The notes below the pieces were generated by a model, which saw only the letters and a list, made by a program, of their open reading frames with translations, did not search any database and was not told the origin of the DNA. A DNA stretch of 64,000 nt, taken from the NCBI RefSeq assembly GCF_900115955.1, contig NZ_FOYL01000008.1, positions 1 through 64,000 on the forward strand, in the 5' to 3' direction. Position numbers and translations under genes: made by a program. Positions 7,746 to 14,511 of the stretch are shown here, piece after piece. The stretch is from Lentzea waywayandensis. GTDB lineage: Bacteria; Actinomycetota; Actinomycetes; Mycobacteriales; Pseudonocardiaceae. The first letter of the stretch is position 1, and each line of letters starts with the position of its first letter.

Positions 7746-8015
7746 TCAATCCTCTTCGTCGCCGGGCCATTCACCGGTCAGCTTCTGAAAACCCTTGGCC
7801 CCGCCGCGGTCGATGGCGGCCTTGACCAGGCCGAAGATGGCGCCCTGCAACGCCGCCGCGATCAGCACCTCGCTCCAGGCGCGGTTGCGCATGGTGGCAC
7901 TGGGCGCTTCTTTGTCACCCGCCACGAGTTTCCAGATCTGACCGAAGATGGCGGTGGCGAGGAACCCTCCCAGCGCACCGATCAACATTCCCAGCGGGCG
8001 GTAAAGGAGCTTCAT
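7746..8015 (-). CDS. DUF4235 small membrane protein
   Basis: 89 residues matching the actinobacterial DUF4235 family: KLLYRPLGMLIGALGGFLATAIFGQIWKLV at the N-terminus and WSEVLIAAALQGAIFGLVKAAIDRGGAKGFQKLTG towards the C-terminus. Two hydrophobic, Gly/Ala-rich segments suggest two membrane helices. Its ATG overlaps the TGA of the DUF3618 gene by four bases. The three-gene set with DUF3618 and the holin-X family protein recurs in actinomycetes. A role in membrane or envelope stress is inferred only from the company and from the SigF-like promoter at the head of the operon. Confidence 0.85.
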   Translation of the reverse strand: MKLLYRPLGMLIGALGGFLATAIFGQIWKLVAGDKEAPSATMRNRAWSEVLIAAALQGAIFGLVKAAIDRGGAKGFQKLTGEWPGDEED

Positions 8016-8299
8016 CCGTTCCTCCTGGAAATCGCCCAGATCGCGAGGACGAGCGCGATCAGCGCCGCCGCGATGGCCCCGGGGTGCCGGCGTGCCCTCT
8101 CGACCTGCACCGCCACGGGCTCGGGCAGCGAGTCGACCGCCTGGTTGGTGGCGACGGCCATCCGCAACCGGGTCTCCTGCGCCTGCTCCTTCACCCGGCC
8201 GGGCACGTCCACCTTGTGCGCCAACGCCTCCACCGTCTCGCCCAGCTCACGCCGGGTCCGTTCGACGTCGCGCTGCAGTTCTTCCTTGGGGTCGCTCAT
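8012..8299 (-). CDS. DUF3618 membrane-anchored protein
   Basis: 95 residues. The N-terminal half is a charged amphipathic helix (ELQRDVERTRRELGETVEALAHKVDVPGRVKE), the hallmark of DUF3618. A single C-terminal membrane span follows (PGAIAAALIALVLAIWAI) and then a short basic tail (SRRNG). A longer frame extends upstream, but the ATG at 8299 overlaps the stop of the holin-like gene by four bases and gives the family's normal length. The predicted topology is a cytoplasmic coiled helix anchored at its C-terminus. No function is established. Confidence 0.85.
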   Translation of the reverse strand: MSDPKEELQRDVERTRRELGETVEALAHKVDVPGRVKEQAQETRLRMAVATNQAVDSLPEPVAVQVERARRHPGAIAAALIALVLAIWAISRRNG

Positions 8300-8685
8300 C
8301 GGTGCGCACTCTCCTTGATCGTCGCGATGTCCTGCTGGACGTTGTCCATCGCCTGCCTCGGCACCGGGGGCGCGGCCTGCTTGACCTGGCCCTTGCCCAC
8401 GAGCGCGAAGATGCCCGCGAACAGCAGAAGGGCGGCCGCGACGATCAACGCGGCCGCCCAGGGCGGTACTACGAGTGCCAGCAGCAGGATCAGGCCGGCG
8501 ACGATGCTCAGCCCACCCCACCACGCGAACACGCCGGCCGCGCCGAACATCCCGGCGCCGACACCGGCGTGCTTGCCCTTGTCCTTCAGCTCCGCGACGG
8601 CGAGACGGATCTCATCGCGCGCGAGCCTGCTCACCTGCTCGGACAGCTGGTGGACCAGCTGCGCGGTCGACGTGTCGGTGTTCAT
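8296..8685 (-). CDS. Actinobacterial holin-X (phage_holin_3_6/DUF1469) family membrane protein
   Basis: 129 residues. A soluble N-terminal helix (TAQLVHQLSEQVSRLARDEIRLAVAELKDKGKHAG) is followed by two long hydrophobic helices around residues 42-107, the standard DUF1469 layout. Despite the family name there is no phage gene nearby, and these proteins are ordinary chromosomal membrane proteins in actinomycetes. It is first of three overlapping genes. A GATT-N16-GGGTAG promoter candidate lies 10-35 bp before its ATG. Confidence 0.85.
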   Translation of the reverse strand: MNTDTSTAQLVHQLSEQVSRLARDEIRLAVAELKDKGKHAGVGAGMFGAAGVFAWWGGLSIVAGLILLLALVVPPWAAALIVAAALLLFAGIFALVGKGQVKQAAPPVPRQAMDNVQQDIATIKESAHR

Positions 8686-8694
8686 GCACCTCGA

Positions 8695-8720
8695 CTACCC
8701 CGAGCGGCGTAGAGTCAATC
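8695..8720 (-). promoter_or_regulatory. Stress-sigma (SigF/SigB-type) promoter candidate for the holin-X/DUF3618/DUF4235 operon
   Basis: Read on the minus strand the sequence is GATT, 16 bases, GGGTAG. This fits the GNNT-N14-16-GGGTAY consensus of SigF/SigB-type factors except for the last base. Transcription would begin only a few bases before the ATG at 8685, giving a nearly leaderless message. The -35 half overlaps the thioredoxin stop codon. Confidence 0.45.
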
Positions 8721-9099
8721 AGCCCTGCTGGGCCTGGGCCTCCGCGACCTTCGCGTGGACCTCTTCCATGTTCACGTCGCGCGCCTGCTGGATCAGGTCG
8801 TTCAGCGCGGGGGCGGGCAGTGCGCCCGGCTGTGAGAACAGCACGACACCTTCGCGCACGATCATCAACGTCGGGATCGACCGGATGCCGAACGTGGCCG
8901 CGAGCTCCTGCTGCGCCTCCGTGTCGACCTTGCCGAACACGATGTCCTCGTTCTTGTCCGACGCGGCCTCGTAGGTCGGTCCGAACGCGCGGCACGGGCC
9001 ACACCACTCGGCCCAGAAGTCGACCAGGACGATGCCGGAGCCGTCGGAGTCACCGACCACCTCGTCGAAGTTCTCCTTGGTCAGCTCGACCGTCGCCAT
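8719..9099 (-). CDS. trxA: Thioredoxin
   Basis: 126 residues. VDFWAEWCGPCRAFGP carries the WCGPC redox pair, and IRSIPTLMIVREG contains the cis-proline loop. The fold is complete, and a short Gln/Ala-rich tail (residues 107-126) is longer than in minimal thioredoxins. It would reduce cytoplasmic disulfides with thioredoxin reductase. AGGAGGACCAAC lies directly before the ATG. The gene is transcribed away from the ABC transporter operon. Confidence 0.95.
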   Translation of the reverse strand: MATVELTKENFDEVVGDSDGSGIVLVDFWAEWCGPCRAFGPTYEAASDKNEDIVFGKVDTEAQQELAATFGIRSIPTLMIVREGVVLFSQPGALPAPALNDLIQQARDVNMEEVHAKVAEAQAQQG

Positions 9100-9185
9100 G
9101 TTGGTCCTCCTCGTTTGCTGGGGGCACCCGATCCAACGGAGCAGACGCCGATGGAATTCCCGGCGTGCGCCCGGTCACGCCTGGT

Positions 9186-9212
9186 TTCAACTTTTTGTGG
9201 ACGTCTTCAACT
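9186..9212. repeat. Direct repeat TTCAACT before the amino-acid ABC operon
   Basis: TTCAACT occurs at 9186-9192 and again at 9206-9212, exactly 20 bp (two helical turns) apart. GGACGT follows each copy. The pair lies 22-48 bp before the ATG of the substrate-binding protein gene, a good place for an operator. The DauR-type domain encoded at the end of the operon is a possible binder, but this is inference. Confidence 0.4.
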
Positions 9213-9233
9213 GGACGTTGTACGGTCCCCGCC

Positions 9234-10136
9234 ATGAAGCCGCGCCTGCTCGTGACCTCGCTGCTCGTACTGGGGCTCGCCGCCTGCGGGTCCACGTCTG
9301 ACCCCGCTCAGACGTCCACGCCTCCGTCGTCCGACCTGGGCTCGGTCAAGAAGGACGACGCGCTCGCCGCGCTGCTGCCGCCCGAGATCGCCTCGGCCGG
9401 CACGTTGAAGGTGGGCTCGAACATCCAGAACCCGCCGAACAACTTCTACGACCAGGACGGCAAGACGCCGATGGGCTCGGAGGTCGACCTGATCAAGGCG
9501 ATCTCCGCGAAGCTCGGGCTCAAGGCCGAGCACAGCGACATGGCGTTCAGCTCGCTGATCACCAGCCTGGAGACCGGCCGTGTCGACGTGACGATGGCCG
9601 CGATGAACGACACCGCCGAGCGCCAGCAGAAGATCGACTTCGTCGACTACTTCACCTCCGGCATCACGATCATGGTGCAGAAGGGGAACCCGCAGGGCGT
9701 CAAGGGACCCGACGACCTGTGCGGCAAGGGCATCGCGGTGAACCTGGGCAGCTCGCAGGAGCAGTTCGGCAAGGAGCAGAGCGCCAAGTGCGTGGCCGCC
9801 GGCAAGCCCGAGGTGACGTTGAGCGTCACCGACAGCGACACCGGCAACCAGAACCAGCTGCGCACCGGCCGCGTCGCCGCGATCCTCAACGACCTGCCGA
9901 CCGCCGTCTACGTCGCGAAGACCGCTGGCGACGGCCAGTACTTCGAGGTCGTGCCGCTCGCGCCGATCAACGGCGGCCCGTACGGCATCGGTGTCGCGAA
10001 GAAGAACGCCAAGCTGTCCGAGGCGATCAAGGGCGCGTTGCAGTCCCTGATCGACGACGGCACCTACGAGAAGATCGTCACCACCTGGGACATCAAGCAG
10101 GGTGCGATCACGAAGGCCGCGATCAATGGCAAGTGA
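9234..10136 (+). CDS. Amino-acid ABC transporter substrate-binding lipoprotein (family 3)
   Basis: 300 residues. The N-terminus MKPRLLVTSLLVLGLAACGS has a lipobox with Cys18, so the mature protein is lipid-anchored outside the membrane. The family-3 (SBP_bac_3) body follows: TLKVGSNIQNPPNNFYDQDGKTPMGSEVDLIKAI, then ITSLETGRVDVTMAAMNDTAERQQKIDFVDYF. These are typical of polar amino-acid binding proteins. It is first in a four-gene run (binding protein, permease, ATPase, aminotransferase-regulator) with overlapping or abutting ends. The exact ligand is unknown; the last gene suggests an amino acid that is transaminated or cleaved inside the cell. Confidence 0.92.
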   Translation: MKPRLLVTSLLVLGLAACGSTSDPAQTSTPPSSDLGSVKKDDALAALLPPEIASAGTLKVGSNIQNPPNNFYDQDGKTPMGSEVDLIKAISAKLGLKAEHSDMAFSSLITSLETGRVDVTMAAMNDTAERQQKIDFVDYFTSGITIMVQKGNPQGVKGPDDLCGKGIAVNLGSSQEQFGKEQSAKCVAAGKPEVTLSVTDSDTGNQNQLRTGRVAAILNDLPTAVYVAKTAGDGQYFEVVPLAPINGGPYGIGVAKKNAKLSEAIKGALQSLIDDGTYEKIVTTWDIKQGAITKAAINGK

Positions 10137-10959
10137 TCTCCAGACCAGTGAGCTCCAGCAGAGGGAGCTCACCGTCGTGCCGCTGCGCCACCCCTGGCGG
10201 TGGTTCAGCGGCGCGGTGATCCTGCTGGTCATCGCGGGTCTGGGCTGGGCGATGGCCGAGGCCCAGATCCAGTGGGAGGACGTGCCGGGGTTCTTCACGC
10301 ACCCCGTGATGCTCGAAGGCCTGCTCAACACCATCGTGCTGGCGTTGGCCGCGCAGGGCGGCGCGATCGTCCTCGGCGTGATCGTCGCGTTGATGCGGCT
10401 GTCGGCGAACCCCGTCGCGCGGTGGTTCGCGGTCGGCTACATCTGGCTGTTCCGCGGCCTGCCGGTGCTGCTGCAGATCCTGATCTGGTTCAACCTCGCG
10501 CTGGTGTTCCAGAACATCAGCATCCCGATGGTGTTCTCCGTGCCCACCAACGTGGTCATGACCGCGTTCGTCGCGGCGCTGCTCGGGCTCGGCCTGAACG
10601 AGAGCGCCTACATGGCCGAGATCGTCCGCGCGGGCCTGAGCAGCGTCGACGAGGGCCAGACCGAGGCGGCCAAGTCGATCGGCATGACCCCGCTGACGAC
10701 GTTGCGCCGAGTCGTGCTGCCCCAGGCGATGCGCGTGATCATCCCGCCGACCGGCAACAACTTCATCAACATGATCAAGGGCACCTCGATGGCGTCGGTG
10801 ATCGCCTTCCTGGAGCTCATCCACGCCGCGAACAACATCTCCTCGCGCAACCTGGAGATCATGGAAACCTTGTTCGCCGCCGCGGCCTGGTACCTCGTGA
10901 TGGTGTCCGTCGCGTCGATCGGGCAGCACTACCTAGAGCGTGCTTATGGCCCTCGTTGA
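10126..10959 (+). CDS. Amino-acid ABC transporter permease (HisM/GlnP type)
   Basis: 277 residues. After a soluble N-terminal stretch the protein has five to six hydrophobic helices and the EAA loop EAAKSIGMTPLTTLRRVVLPQA that docks to the ATPase. LLNTIVLALAAQGGAIVLGVIVALMRLS and LFRGLPVLLQILIWF are characteristic of the polar amino-acid uptake subfamily. The ATG at 10126 lies inside the 3' end of the binding-protein gene (11-bp overlap). Only one permease is encoded, so it probably works as a homodimer. Confidence 0.92.
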   Translation: MASDLQTSELQQRELTVVPLRHPWRWFSGAVILLVIAGLGWAMAEAQIQWEDVPGFFTHPVMLEGLLNTIVLALAAQGGAIVLGVIVALMRLSANPVARWFAVGYIWLFRGLPVLLQILIWFNLALVFQNISIPMVFSVPTNVVMTAFVAALLGLGLNESAYMAEIVRAGLSSVDEGQTEAAKSIGMTPLTTLRRVVLPQAMRVIIPPTGNNFINMIKGTSMASVIAFLELIHAANNISSRNLEIMETLFAAAAWYLVMVSVASIGQHYLERAYGPR

Positions 10960-11704
10960 GGCGATTGGGGTCCGCAAGTCGTTCGGCCACACCGAGGTGC
11001 TCAAGGGCATCGACCTGGAGGTCGAGCGCGGCGAGGTCGTCTGCCTGCTCGGGCCCTCAGGTGCGGGCAAGTCGACGTTCCTGCGCTGCGTGAACCACCT
11101 GGAGACCATCGACGCCGGCCGGATCTGGGTCGACGGCGTGCCCGTCGGATTCCGGGCGTCGGGCGGGAAGCTCTACGAACTGCGCGAACGCGACGCCGCC
11201 CACCAGCGGCGCGACGTCGGCATGGTGTTCCAGCGGTTCAACCTCTTCCCGCACCGCACGGCGCTGGAGAACATCATGGAAGGCCCGGTCCAGGTCCTCG
11301 GCCGGAGCCGGGCCGAGGTGCGCGCGGAGGCGCTGGCGTTGCTGGAAAGGGTGGGACTCGCCGAGAAGGCCTCGGCCTACCCCGGCCAGCTCTCGGGCGG
11401 TCAGCAGCAACGTGTTGCGATCGCGCGTGCTCTGGCGATGAAGCCCAAGCTGATGCTGTTCGACGAGCCCACGTCCGCGTTGGACCCGGAGCTGGTCGGC
11501 GAGGTGCTCGACGTCATGACCTCGCTCGCCCGCGACGGCATGACGATGATCGTGGTCACTCACGAGATCGGCTTCGCCCGCTCGGTCGCCGACCGCGTGG
11601 TGTTCCTCGTCGACGGCGCCGTGGTGGAGAGCGGCACGCCGGCCGACGTGCTGGACAATCCGCAGCAGCCGCGCACGCAACAGTTCCTCGCAAAGGTGCT
11701 CTGA
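10946..11704 (+). CDS. Amino-acid ABC transporter ATP-binding protein (GlnQ type)
   Basis: 252 residues. Walker A GPSGAGKST (36-44), the Q-loop region VFQRFNLFPHRTALENI, the signature LSGGQQQR and Walker B LMLFDEPTSALDPE are all intact. The final His switch sits in VVTHEIGFARSVADRVVFL. It hydrolyses ATP to drive uptake through the permease encoded just upstream, overlapping it by 14 bp. ATG 10946 is chosen over GTG 10940. The TGA is followed after a single base by the TTG start of the fusion gene. Confidence 0.93.
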   Translation: MALVEAIGVRKSFGHTEVLKGIDLEVERGEVVCLLGPSGAGKSTFLRCVNHLETIDAGRIWVDGVPVGFRASGGKLYELRERDAAHQRRDVGMVFQRFNLFPHRTALENIMEGPVQVLGRSRAEVRAEALALLERVGLAEKASAYPGQLSGGQQQRVAIARALAMKPKLMLFDEPTSALDPELVGEVLDVMTSLARDGMTMIVVTHEIGFARSVADRVVFLVDGAVVESGTPADVLDNPQQPRTQQFLAKVL

Positions 11705-11705
11705 G

Positions 11706-13370
11706 TTGACCGACGCCCCGTACCTCGCCCAGTTCCGCGAACCGGAGGGGTATCTCGACTTCGCCCGCTTCGGCCCACCATCTCTGGCGGTGGTGACGGC
11801 GACCTCGCGGCTGATGGAACAGGCGTCTCTCGCCGGGCCGTCCACTGTGGACACGCTGATGCGCGAGGAACAACGGGTGAAGGCCGCCGTCGCGCGGTTG
11901 TGTCGCACCGACACCGACCACGTGGCTCTGGTGCCGAACACGTCGATCGGCCTGTTCCAGGCGGCCTTCGGTCTGTCCGGCACCGTCATGTACTCGGCCG
12001 CGGAGTTCCCGTCCAACACCTATCCGTGGGTGCGGGCGGGACTTCCGTCCGTTCTGCTGGACGGCCCGGTGCACCCGGCGGCCGTCGCAACCCGCCTGAC
12101 GCCTGAGGTCTCCGCTCTCTCGGTGTCCGCTGTGGACTTCCGCACCGGCTACCGCGCGGACCTGGCGACGTTGCGTGAGGTGGTCGGCGATCGCCTGCTG
12201 ATCGTGGACGGCATCCAGGGCTTCGGCGTGGCCGACGAACCGTGGGAACTGGCCGACGTGCTCGTGGTCGGCGGCCAGAAGTGGTTGCGGGCGGGCTGGA
12301 GCACCGGTTTCGTCGTGCTGTCGGACCGTGCGCTGGAGAGGTTGACGCCGGTGTTGTCGGGCTGGACCGGCGCGGTGGACGCGGGCCTGTTCGACGACGC
12401 CGTGCACGACGCCGCCCCGGACGCCGCCTCCTGGAACATCACGAACCTCTCGCCGGTCGTGTCCGGCGCCTTCGCGGAAGCGCTGGAACTTGTCGAACTG
12501 GCAGGCGTTTCGTCGTTGGACTCGGCGGTGAGCGAGATCGTCGCGGAAGTCGAGGAGATCGTGCTGTCGAGCGGCGGCAAGATCGTGTCGGCCCGCGACC
12601 GCCGCGCCGGAATCCTGGCCTTCACCATGCCCGAAGCCGCCTCGGTGGTCGGGGAAGCGTTGAACGCCTTCGGAATCACCGCCACCGTCCGCCCCGAGCA
12701 CGTCCGCCTGTCCCCGCACGCCACCACGTCGCGGGGAACGTTGGAACGCCTGCGGGCAGCCCTGAAGTCGTTGTCCGCATCGGCTTCCTCACCGATCCCG
12801 GCCGCGCTCTCAGCGTTGGTGCCGACCATCGACAGCCTCGCGTCCGCACTGGGCCCGGACACCGAGGTCGTCGTGCACGACCTGTCCCGCCTGCCGAACT
12901 CGATCATCGCGATCGCCGGCTCGCTCACCGGCCGCCAGGTGGGCGGCCCGATGACCGACCTGTTGCTGGGCCTCGTCCGGCGCGGCACGACCACCGACAT
13001 GCCCGGCTACGAAACGTACGCCCCGGACGGCCGCGCGATCTGGTCGTCGACCACGTTCGTGCGCGACGCGGCCGGCGTGGCCGTGGGCTGCCTGTGCGTC
13101 AACAAACTCGCGGCACACGAGGCTTCCGGACCCGTGGAGTCGTTCCCGCAGGACGTGGACACGCTTCAGCGCGTGCTGGTCGAGAAGGCGATCGCCGACG
13201 TCGGCGTGCCCGTCGAGCTGATGAAGAAGGTGCACAAGTCGCAGGTCGTCCGAGTGCTGGACGAGGCCGGGTTCTTCCTCATCCGCGACTCGGTCGACCA
13301 CCTGGCGGGCGTCCTGGAGGTCACCCGCTACACGATCTACAACTACCTCAACGAGAACCGAGGGACCTGA
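11706..13370 (+). CDS. Class-V aminotransferase fused to a YheO/DauR-type PAS and HTH regulator
   Basis: 554 residues from a TTG (AAAGGTG upstream, one base after the ATPase stop). Residues 1-355 form a class-V PLP enzyme: NTSIGLFQAAF cofactor-phosphate region, VDGIQGFG with Asp168 and Gln171, and GGQKWLRAG with the Schiff-base Lys192. Residues about 365-475 match the YheO-like PAS sensor (VVVHDLSRLPNSIIAIAGSLTGRQVGGPMTDLLL, then GCLCVNKL). Residues about 485-553 match the HTH_22 DNA-binding tail (VVRVLDEAGFFLIRDSVDHLAGVLEVTRYTIYNYLNE). Both halves look intact, so one polypeptide may metabolise an imported amino acid and sense it to control transcription of this operon. The enzyme's reaction (desulfurase, kynureninase or transaminase type) is not determinable here. 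Confidence 0.85.
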   Translation: MTDAPYLAQFREPEGYLDFARFGPPSLAVVTATSRLMEQASLAGPSTVDTLMREEQRVKAAVARLCRTDTDHVALVPNTSIGLFQAAFGLSGTVMYSAAEFPSNTYPWVRAGLPSVLLDGPVHPAAVATRLTPEVSALSVSAVDFRTGYRADLATLREVVGDRLLIVDGIQGFGVADEPWELADVLVVGGQKWLRAGWSTGFVVLSDRALERLTPVLSGWTGAVDAGLFDDAVHDAAPDAASWNITNLSPVVSGAFAEALELVELAGVSSLDSAVSEIVAEVEEIVLSSGGKIVSARDRRAGILAFTMPEAASVVGEALNAFGITATVRPEHVRLSPHATTSRGTLERLRAALKSLSASASSPIPAALSALVPTIDSLASALGPDTEVVVHDLSRLPNSIIAIAGSLTGRQVGGPMTDLLLGLVRRGTTTDMPGYETYAPDGRAIWSSTTFVRDAAGVAVGCLCVNKLAAHEASGPVESFPQDVDTLQRVLVEKAIADVGVPVELMKKVHKSQVVRVLDEAGFFLIRDSVDHLAGVLEVTRYTIYNYLNENRGT

Positions 13371-13530
13371 GCAGGTTCTGCCAGGCGGGGGACGAGAACG
13401 CGAGGACGTCGCCACTCGCGTTCTTCGAGTCCCGCACGAGTGCGTCGTGGGCTAGGGACACCTCAACGCACTCACCTTCTTCGGTGCCGACGCTGTAGCT
13501 GCTCTTACGCCAAGTGCGGTCCTGCATCAT
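13348..13530 (-). CDS. DUF397 protein paired with the XRE regulator
   Basis: 60 residues: RTWRKSSYSVGTEEGECVEVSLAHDALVRDSKNASGDVLAFSSPAWQNLL. This is the complete DUF397 signature (W.KSS.S...G.CVEVA...., VRDSK, L.F....W..FL). The ATG at 13530 has GAGAGG six bases upstream and lies inside the 3' end of the XRE/DUF5753 gene (26-bp overlap). Such pairs are widespread in actinomycetes and behave like regulator plus small partner, sometimes described as Scr1-type toxin-antitoxin-like modules. Its 3' end also overlaps the convergent aminotransferase fusion by 23 bp. Confidence 0.9.
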   Translation of the reverse strand: MMQDRTWRKSSYSVGTEEGECVEVSLAHDALVRDSKNASGDVLAFSSPAWQNLLRSLGSR

Positions 13531-14344
13531 CGGAATCCTCTCGCGGTCGGCCGACGTAGTCCGCCAGCCTGCTCCGCGATTGTTCCGCATCCAATGCGAC
13601 TTCATCCAGGCGATCGAAGAGCAGCCGAGTACGAGCGATGGCTCCGGGATCCTGGACGTACACGTTCGTCAGTTCGGTCTCGCTGTAGACCACCGGCCGC
13701 GACTTCTCGAACTCCCAAAGAGAGCAACTGGAGGCGACCACGGGAGCATCGGCGGGCACTACCCGGATGGCGTGCGCGTGAAACAGGAGCCGGGCGTACT
13801 GATCCTCCATGATCGCGCTGCTTCCCACCCGCAATCGCAGCGCGTTCTCATGGATGTAGAACACGCAAGTCGGCCGATTGTGCCTACGCAGCACCGTCTG
13901 GCGGTCGACCCGGACCTGGACGAGGGCTGGGATCCGCGCCTCCGTCACCATTCCGGTCATTCGGTAGTGGCCGTCGGCGTACTCCGGAGTCTGGACCAGG
14001 CCCGGTATCGCCTGCGGTGAGTAGCTCGTGAGCGCCGTCGCGGTGGCCTCGGCCATCGCGACCGTGCGGAGGTTGTCGGACACCTGCACGATGTACTCAT
14101 CGAACGCGTGCTGGTAGCGGCGCTTGAAGTCGTTGATGTAGTCGATGTCCTTACCGCACATTGACAGGTACTGGATGATGTCTACCTCGCTGGCGCGCGC
14201 CCTGCCGTGCTCTACAGTCGAGACCTTGCTCGGGTCCCAGCCCAGCTTCACGGCCATCTTGTTGCCCGCCAGGCCCATGCAGGTCTCGCGGAGCCTGCGG
14301 AGCTCGTCGCCCAAGTCCCTGCTGTACGCGGTGGATGGAGTCAT
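13505..14344 (-). CDS. XRE-family regulator with C-terminal DUF5753
   Basis: 279 residues. The N-terminal helix-turn-helix (LGDELRRLRETCMGLAGNKMAVKLGWDPSKVSTVEHGRARAS, residues 11-53) is followed by the DUF5753 ligand-binding-like domain (SYSPQAIPGLVQTPEYADGHYRM, VRVDRQTVLRRHNRPTCVFYIHENALR, and a DPGAIARTRLLFDRL tail). It pairs with the DUF397 gene it overlaps. A perfect 15-bp inverted repeat 17 bp upstream of the ATG is a strong candidate autoregulatory operator. In Streptomyces such pairs influence development and antibiotic production. Confidence 0.92.
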   Translation of the reverse strand: MTPSTAYSRDLGDELRRLRETCMGLAGNKMAVKLGWDPSKVSTVEHGRARASEVDIIQYLSMCGKDIDYINDFKRRYQHAFDEYIVQVSDNLRTVAMAEATATALTSYSPQAIPGLVQTPEYADGHYRMTGMVTEARIPALVQVRVDRQTVLRRHNRPTCVFYIHENALRLRVGSSAIMEDQYARLLFHAHAIRVVPADAPVVASSCSLWEFEKSRPVVYSETELTNVYVQDPGAIARTRLLFDRLDEVALDAEQSRSRLADYVGRPREDSDDAGPHLA

Positions 14345-14360
14345 ACGCCGACGCTATGGG

Positions 14361-14375
14361 TTGTATTCAATACAA
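14361..14375. promoter_or_regulatory. Palindromic operator candidate of the XRE/DUF397 pair
   Basis: TTGTATTCAATACAA is a perfect inverted repeat around a central C/G pair, AT-rich in a strongly GC-rich region. It lies 17 bp before the XRE start codon. An XRE-family dimer binding its own promoter is the simplest reading. Confidence 0.6.
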
Positions 14376-14494
14376 TCAGCTGCTCGTTCGGGTGAAAACA
14401 GTCCCGGTCCCGGTTCGCGTTCCGCTGGAGCCTCGGGACTTTCCCGTAACTTACGTCTTCCCTCACCGTCATCCCGGCTTTACCGTTCCAGGTG

Positions 14495-14508
14495 TGAGAG
14501 CGCTCTCA
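14495..14508. promoter_or_regulatory. CebR-like LacI-family operator at the start of the secreted polysaccharidase gene
   Basis: TGAGAGCGCTCTCA is a perfect 14-bp palindrome. It differs from the Streptomyces CebR box TGGGAGCGCTCCCA by one symmetric pair of bases. It ends three bases before the ATG at 14512, so a bound repressor would block initiation. This also argues against the in-frame GTG at 14494 as start. Confidence 0.7.
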
Positions 14509-14511
14509 AAG

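Noticed and set aside
8296..8685. Phage holin, implying a prophage
   Set aside because: The family name is misleading; no phage genes, integrase or attachment site are near, and the three-gene set is a normal actinobacterial chromosomal operon.
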